From: Flavobacteriaceae bacterium
GTDB taxonomy: Bacteria > Bacteroidota > Bacteroidia > Flavobacteriales > Flavobacteriaceae
NCBI GenBank assembly: GCA_022565635.1
Contig: JAIUMH010000007.1
Coordinates: 1 to 44,490, forward strand
Direction of reading: 5' to 3'
Length of the DNA: 44,490 nt
Below, one piece after another: positions 40,445 to 44,490 of this stretch; position 1 is the stretch's first letter, and each line of letters begins with the position of its first letter. Position numbers and translations under genes: made by a program. The notes beneath the pieces were generated by a model that had not been told where the DNA came from, searched no databases, and worked only from the letters and a program-made list of their open reading frames with translations.

Positions 40445-41318
40445 CTTAAAATCCATAAGAAGCTATTTCATTTTACTACTGATGCTATTGTTTTCAGTAG
40501 GCAACTTGCATGCTCAAGAAGTTTCAAAAGAGGTAAAAAAACACTTAGCCGAAGCGGCTTCATACATAGAAAATGACAATTTTGCAGGTGCGGAAGCTGC
40601 TTTCAGAAAAGCTTTGTCAGCAGATCCAGAAAATGATATAGCACGTTATAATTTTGGTAATCTTTATTTAAAAAACGATAAACAAAAGGAAGCTTTTATT
40701 AATTTAGCAGAAACTGTACAAAAAAGTGAAGATAGAGCCTTAAAGCATAAGAGTTTTCATAACCAAGGCAATATGCTAATGGATGAGGAACGTTATGCAG
40801 AGGCCATTGAGGCTTATAAAAATGCTTTAAGACATCATCCCGGCGATGACGAAACGCGTTATAATTTGGCTTTAGCTAAGAAAAAGCAAGAAGAAGAAGG
40901 CGGTGGCGGTGGAGATGATGATGATCAAGAGGATGAACAGGAACAACCACAAGACGATGAAGGTGAAGGAGAAGATGAAGACGATAACAGTAAGGATGAC
41001 CAAAACCAAGATCAAAAAGATCAAGGAGATGAAGGTGATCAAGAAGATGAAGACAAAGAAGGAGAGGGTGATCAAGATAATGATGATGAAGGAGATCAAG
41101 AGCAAGAACAACAAAAGCCTGAAAATCAAGGAGGAAAAGATGATGAAAAGGAAGGAGACCAACAAGAACAAGAACCGCAACAAGTGGATGGAAAATTGTC
41201 TCCAGAACAAATTCAAAATCTCTTAGAAGCTATTGAGAACAAAGAAAGAGACACGCAAGATAAGGTCAATAAAAAAGAAGAGAAAGGAGAACGTGTAAGA
41301 ACAGAAAAAGATTGGTAA
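40437..41318 (+). CDS. batC: BatC-type TPR protein with acidic low-complexity tail
   Basis: 294 residues if it starts at 40437 (ATG codons at 40425, 40431 and 40437 are all in frame; the overlap with batB is 8 to 20 bases). A signal peptide ends near LHAQ, so it is periplasmic. TPR motifs span about 30-150 (AGAEAAFRKALSADPEND, AEAIEAYKNALRHHPGDDE). Then a very acidic, Gly/Gln-rich linker of about 90 residues (40900-41170) is followed by the conserved block LSPEQIQNLLEAIENKERD that recurs in Bacteroidota BatC. Its stop overlaps batD (TAATG). The protein is a likely scaffold for the VWA pair. Confidence 0.9.
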   Translation: MNNLKSIRSYFILLLMLLFSVGNLHAQEVSKEVKKHLAEAASYIENDNFAGAEAAFRKALSADPENDIARYNFGNLYLKNDKQKEAFINLAETVQKSEDRALKHKSFHNQGNMLMDEERYAEAIEAYKNALRHHPGDDETRYNLALAKKKQEEEGGGGGDDDDQEDEQEQPQDDEGEGEDEDDNSKDDQNQDQKDQGDEGDQEDEDKEGEGDQDNDDEGDQEQEQQKPENQGGKDDEKEGDQQEQEPQQVDGKLSPEQIQNLLEAIENKERDTQDKVNKKEEKGERVRTEKDW

Positions 41319-43096
41319 TGAAAAATTTAGTTTACATCCTATTTTCCTTATTCATTGGACTCTCTGTTGTAGCGCAGGAAGTACAATTTGAAGCTAAAGC
41401 TAGCAGAGAAAAGATGGGCATCAATGAGCGCGTAAAAATCGAGTTTACAATTGATAAAGATGCAGACAATTTTATTGCCCCAGATTTTAAAGGCTTTAAG
41501 CGATTAGCTGGTCCCAATCAATCTGTTTCTCAAAGTTGGGTGAATGGTAAAAGCAGTTTTCAAAAAACCTACACCTACTTTTTAGAACCTGAGCGTAGAG
41601 GTAAACTTACTGTAGGTCAGGCAGAAATTGAATACCAAGGAAAAGTCTATAAATCTTCGCCTATAGATATTGAAGTAACTGCCGCTGTAGATAATCCCAA
41701 TTCGTATAGAAGTATAGCAAAAAGCAAACTTTCAGATGCTATTCATTTGGTGGCAGAGGTATCCAAAACAAGACCTTATTTAAATGAAGAAGTTTATGTG
41801 GTTTACAAATTGTTTATTGGAAGAGATGTAAATATCAGGAATTATAGAGTCTTAGATGACCCAAAATTTGCTGATTTTTGGAGTCAAAATATAGATATTG
41901 AACAGCTTGAAGTGAAGGAAGGTGAATATGGAGGAGAACCTTATCAATACGTTGAGCTAAGAAAAACCTTGCTCTATCCGCAAAAAACTGGAGAATTAGT
42001 GATAGAGCCTTTAACGGTGTCTTTGTCTGTTCAGGCTCCTACAGACCGTAGAGATATTTTTGGCAGAAGACAGTACGAGTATATAGATAAAACCGCTTCT
42101 GCTAAAACTAGAAAGCTTCAGGTAAAACCTCTTCCAGAAGAAGGTAAACCTGCAGATTTTACTGGTGCTGTTGGGCAGTTTGATATTGCACTAAATGCTA
42201 GTAAAACCACCTTAGAAGCTAGGGAAAGCTTAAGCGCTAACTTAAAGATTTCTGGAACAGGAAATTTAAGTTTAATGAGTTTACCCGACTTAAAAATCCC
42301 TGCTTCACTAGAAGTTTATGAGCCAGAACGTAAGGATAGTTATAGAACTACTTACCGTGGTCTTTCCGGGTATATCTCTAACAAATATACTATTGTACCT
42401 GAGTTTAAAGGAGATTATAAAATTGCTCCAGTAAAACTTTCTTTCTTTGATCCTAAAGAAGAAAAATATAAAACCGTTGCAACAGATCAAATCAGAATCA
42501 ATGTAGAAGCTGGACCAGAAGACCCCTCCAGACGTCCTTCAATTGCCAGTGAATCTTCAGAAGCAGGGGCAAGAATAAACACTATTTCTGCAGATATGTC
42601 ATTTGATTATATAGCAACTAATACAAAACTAAAACCTGCTAATCAATCTAATTTTTTTAAGAGCAAGAGTTTCTGGGCTTTGTTTATTTCTCCTTTACTT
42701 TTAATGCCTCTATTTATTCTTATTAAAAAGAATTCAAGTAGATTTCAACTTTCTGAAGCCGGTAAAAAACAAAGAAAAGCCAATCAGCTTGCCAAAAAAT
42801 ATTTAGGAGAAGCAAAGAAAAATCTAGGTGATAAAGAGTTGTTTTTTGATGCATTAGAACGTGCTTTACACAATTATCTTAAAGCCAAGCTCCAAATTGC
42901 TACTGCAGAAATGAGCAAAGATAAAATCAAACTGACTTTAAGTGAAAATGGAGTAGAAGAGCAAGTGGTTCAGTCATTCATCAACCTGCTTTCCACTTGT
43001 GAGATGGCTAAATATAGCCCTTCAAGCAATGAAGCTATGAACGATGAATACAAACAAGCCACACAAATCATTTCTCAATTAGATAAAACCCTATAA
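41318..43096 (+). CDS. batD: BatD-type oxygen-tolerance membrane protein
   Basis: 592 residues from the ATG at 41318, which overlaps the batC stop by one base; a TTG two codons upstream (41312) is rejected. A signal peptide (to about 20, VVAQE) leads a long beta-rich periplasmic region of repeated Ig-like domains (20-440) with QVKPLPEEGKPADFTGAVGQFDI-type strands, one membrane helix (about 448-470) and a cytoplasmic helical C-terminus with ELFFDALERALHNYLKAKL. It is the canonical BatD, larger than the BatD-like protein three genes upstream. Its stop overlaps batE (TAATG). Confidence 0.92.
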   Translation: MKNLVYILFSLFIGLSVVAQEVQFEAKASREKMGINERVKIEFTIDKDADNFIAPDFKGFKRLAGPNQSVSQSWVNGKSSFQKTYTYFLEPERRGKLTVGQAEIEYQGKVYKSSPIDIEVTAAVDNPNSYRSIAKSKLSDAIHLVAEVSKTRPYLNEEVYVVYKLFIGRDVNIRNYRVLDDPKFADFWSQNIDIEQLEVKEGEYGGEPYQYVELRKTLLYPQKTGELVIEPLTVSLSVQAPTDRRDIFGRRQYEYIDKTASAKTRKLQVKPLPEEGKPADFTGAVGQFDIALNASKTTLEARESLSANLKISGTGNLSLMSLPDLKIPASLEVYEPERKDSYRTTYRGLSGYISNKYTIVPEFKGDYKIAPVKLSFFDPKEEKYKTVATDQIRINVEAGPEDPSRRPSIASESSEAGARINTISADMSFDYIATNTKLKPANQSNFFKSKSFWALFISPLLLMPLFILIKKNSSRFQLSEAGKKQRKANQLAKKYLGEAKKNLGDKELFFDALERALHNYLKAKLQIATAEMSKDKIKLTLSENGVEEQVVQSFINLLSTCEMAKYSPSSNEAMNDEYKQATQIISQLDKTL

Positions 43097-43857
43097 TGAT
43101 GAAAAGATATTTGATTTACAGCCTAATCTTTATAGTGAGTTGTCAATTAACTTGGGCAAATACAGATTTATTTAACAAAGGAAATGACGCATACGCAGAT
43201 GGAAATTATAGAGAAGCTGCGCGCCTTTATAAACAAATTGTTGATGAAGGGCAGGTTTCTGCAGAACTCTTCTACAACTTAGGAAACACCTACTACAAAC
43301 AACAAAAAATTGCTGAAAGTATTTATTATTATGAATTAGCCTTACTATTGTCTCCTAATCATCAATCTGCTATAAACAATTTAAAATTTGCAGAAAACAA
43401 GAAAATAGATGAAATTGAAGTTTTAGAATCTTCAGAATTTGAGTTGCAAAAAGAAAATATCATTTTTGCTTTTGATCAAGACCAATGGGCCATCTTTGCA
43501 ATTTTGGGCAGTATTTGTACGCTGTTGTTTTTTGTCTTGTTTTTGTTCATAAAAAAAACAGCTGTAAAACGTCTAACACTTAGTTTTTCTGTAGTTTGCT
43601 TACTCCTGGCTTTAGGTTTTTTCTGGATAGCTAACCAACAGGTAAAAGCAATTGACAGTAAACGCTATGCCATTGTTTTTGCTGAAGAAGTAGAACTGCT
43701 AAACGAACCGAATCAGAGAAGCAGTAAATCATTTACGCTTCATGAAGGAACAAAAGTAAAAATTGAGGAGGAGTTTAGAGATTTTACAAAAGTGAGAATT
43801 GCTAATGACAATACTGCTTGGATACCTTCCAGCAAAATCAAGGAATTAAAACTTTAA
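43096..43857 (+). CDS. batE: BatE-type TPR-SH3 membrane protein
   Basis: 253 residues. A signal peptide (1-21) precedes TPR motifs (about 24-100: NDAYADGNYREAARLYKQIV, NLGNTYYKQQKIAESIYYYE). Two membrane helices (about 131-152 and 157-178) are followed by an SH3-like domain (188-253) with AIVFAEEVELLNEPNQRS and ENTAWIPSSKI-type strands, as bacterial SH3 domains look. An alternative ATG at 43099 follows the first. It is the last gene of the operon; its stop codon abuts that of the convergent cvpA with no base between, so transcripts overlap. Confidence 0.9.
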   Translation: MMKRYLIYSLIFIVSCQLTWANTDLFNKGNDAYADGNYREAARLYKQIVDEGQVSAELFYNLGNTYYKQQKIAESIYYYELALLLSPNHQSAINNLKFAENKKIDEIEVLESSEFELQKENIIFAFDQDQWAIFAILGSICTLLFFVLFLFIKKTAVKRLTLSFSVVCLLLALGFFWIANQQVKAIDSKRYAIVFAEEVELLNEPNQRSSKSFTLHEGTKVKIEEEFRDFTKVRIANDNTAWIPSSKIKELKL

Positions 43858-44388
43858 TTATTTCAAAAGAACTTCAATCTCATCAGAAATAATTTCATTT
43901 TCTTTTGCGTAATCAATTAAATCAGGCAGATAAGTTATAATTTGGTGGTCAATAAATGCATAGGTCTTAGATTGGTAGAGTTGTTCTTCTTCAAACCAAT
44001 CAGCTCCAGAGTTCAAAGCTTTAAAAACCAGCATAAGTAAAACCACTATCAGTAGCATTTTAAAACCACCAAATAAGCCGCCAAAAATCCGGTTAATCCC
44101 ACCAAGAGCAATGGCTTGCATGAATTTGGTTAAGAGTTTTCCAATAAGTGTGATGATAATTACAATGCCCAGAAAAGTGGCAATAAAAGCAACTATTTGT
44201 AAATAGTCTTCTTCCCATTTCAACCAGAACAACAAATGCTTTTTGGTTAAATCAGAAAAAGCAAAAGCGCCTAAAAGACCAAATACTAAAGCCACTAAAG
44301 AGGCCAATTCTTGAATCAAGCCTTTTTGGAATCCTCTAAACAGACCAAAGGCTATTAATATACCAATAAAAATATCTATCCCGTTCAT
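43858..44388 (-). CDS. CvpA-family membrane protein
   Basis: 176 residues with four membrane helices (about 5-22, 28-47, 61-83, 101-123). GIDIFIGILIAFGLFRGFQKGLIQELASLVALVFGLLGA carries the CvpA hallmark of a short polar turn FRGFQKG in the first helical hairpin, and IALGGINRIFGGLFGGFK matches the middle loop. CvpA is needed for colicin V production in E. coli and for envelope resistance to bile salts and other stresses; the mechanism is not known. It converges on batE. An imperfect -7-like TATCTTTA lies so close to the start that no promoter is called. Confidence 0.9.
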   Translation of the reverse strand: MNGIDIFIGILIAFGLFRGFQKGLIQELASLVALVFGLLGAFAFSDLTKKHLLFWLKWEEDYLQIVAFIATFLGIVIIITLIGKLLTKFMQAIALGGINRIFGGLFGGFKMLLIVVLLMLVFKALNSGADWFEEEQLYQSKTYAFIDHQIITYLPDLIDYAKENEIISDEIEVLLK

Positions 44389-44490
44389 TGCCGTAAAGAT
44401 AATTATTTAGTTGAATTTGAAAATTGATTTTATTGAATACCATTTATCAATTGAAATTACCGCAATAAAACGCCCTTTTTTCCTTTCTGT

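Noticed and set aside
40872-41216. Long minus-strand hydrophobic ORF opposite batC
   Set aside because: It is the antisense of the acidic low-complexity linker; GAA/GAT codons reversed give Phe/Ile/Leu. No promoter or start context.
40903-41226. Plus-strand Lys/Met-rich ORF inside batC
   Set aside because: Frame-shifted reading of the same acidic repeats, no independent signals.
41312-41317. TTG start for batD
   Set aside because: The ATG at 41318 forms a TAATG overlap with batC, as at neighbouring gene joints.

Overview
The window is AT-rich DNA from a member of the Bacteroidota, most likely a (probably marine) Flavobacteriaceae. The evidence is: about fifteen intergenic gaps carry the Bacteroidota -7 promoter element TAnnTTTG at a sensible distance from a start codon; one secreted protease ends in a type IX secretion sorting domain; ribosome binding sites are A-rich rather than Shine-Dalgarno-like; and the gene families (Bat aerotolerance operon, BlaI/BlaR1 with a plug-like tail, head-GIN protein, FadL plus SGNH lipoprotein, NhaD, GNAT-nitrilase fusion) are typical of the group. 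The genus cannot be fixed from the sequence. No CRISPR array, insertion sequence, prophage or rRNA is visible; this is ordinary chromosomal core with one tRNA.

Layout. 1-9.2 kb: a SWIM/SNF2 helicase, phosphoenolpyruvate carboxylase, a possible gene remnant, a small helical unknown protein, a head-GIN adhesin-like protein (minus) and an LpxH-type hydrolase for lipid A. 9.2-15.3 kb: a blaI-blaR1 sensor/repressor pair (minus) with a cluster of palindromic operators over its promoter, a membrane protein of unknown function, and a minus-strand pair of a DEDDh exonuclease and a cNMP/CBS/DUF294 protein. 15.4-19.5 kb: queD, a T9SS-exported M36 metalloprotease, and a queuosine-precursor transporter with a TTG start. 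A 0.5-kb gene-free stretch full of small dyads follows. 20-25.2 kb: pdxJ and an esterase, then a FadL-like porin with an SGNH-hydrolase lipoprotein, a holin-like membrane protein, and tRNA-Cys (minus). 25.3-33.7 kb: folB, a DUF4199 protein, an acyl-CoA dehydrogenase (all minus), anmK, a 59-codon small ORF, a Glu/Leu-type dehydrogenase coupled to nhaD, and a GNAT-nitrilase fusion. 33.7-34.86 kb: two gaps flanking a 49-codon small ORF that has its own promoter and terminator. 34.86-43.86 kb: an eight-gene, tightly coupled MoxR-DUF58-BatD-like-BatA-BatB-BatC-BatD-BatE operon; a convergent cvpA closes the window.

How the parts work together. Anaplerosis (ppc), amino-acid nitrogen exchange (the dehydrogenase) and cofactor supply (pdxJ, folB, queD plus the preQ transporter) are scattered housekeeping. 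Envelope functions dominate: lipid A (lpxH), peptidoglycan recycling (anmK), lipid uptake (FadL plus SGNH lipoprotein), exported protease, BlaR1 sensing and the envelope-located Bat complex. The least-described material is small: two unlisted small ORFs, a terminator hairpin with a promoter embedded in it, the BlaI operator array, the repeat-built BlaR1 sensor domain, and the extra C-terminal domain of the third Bat-operon protein.
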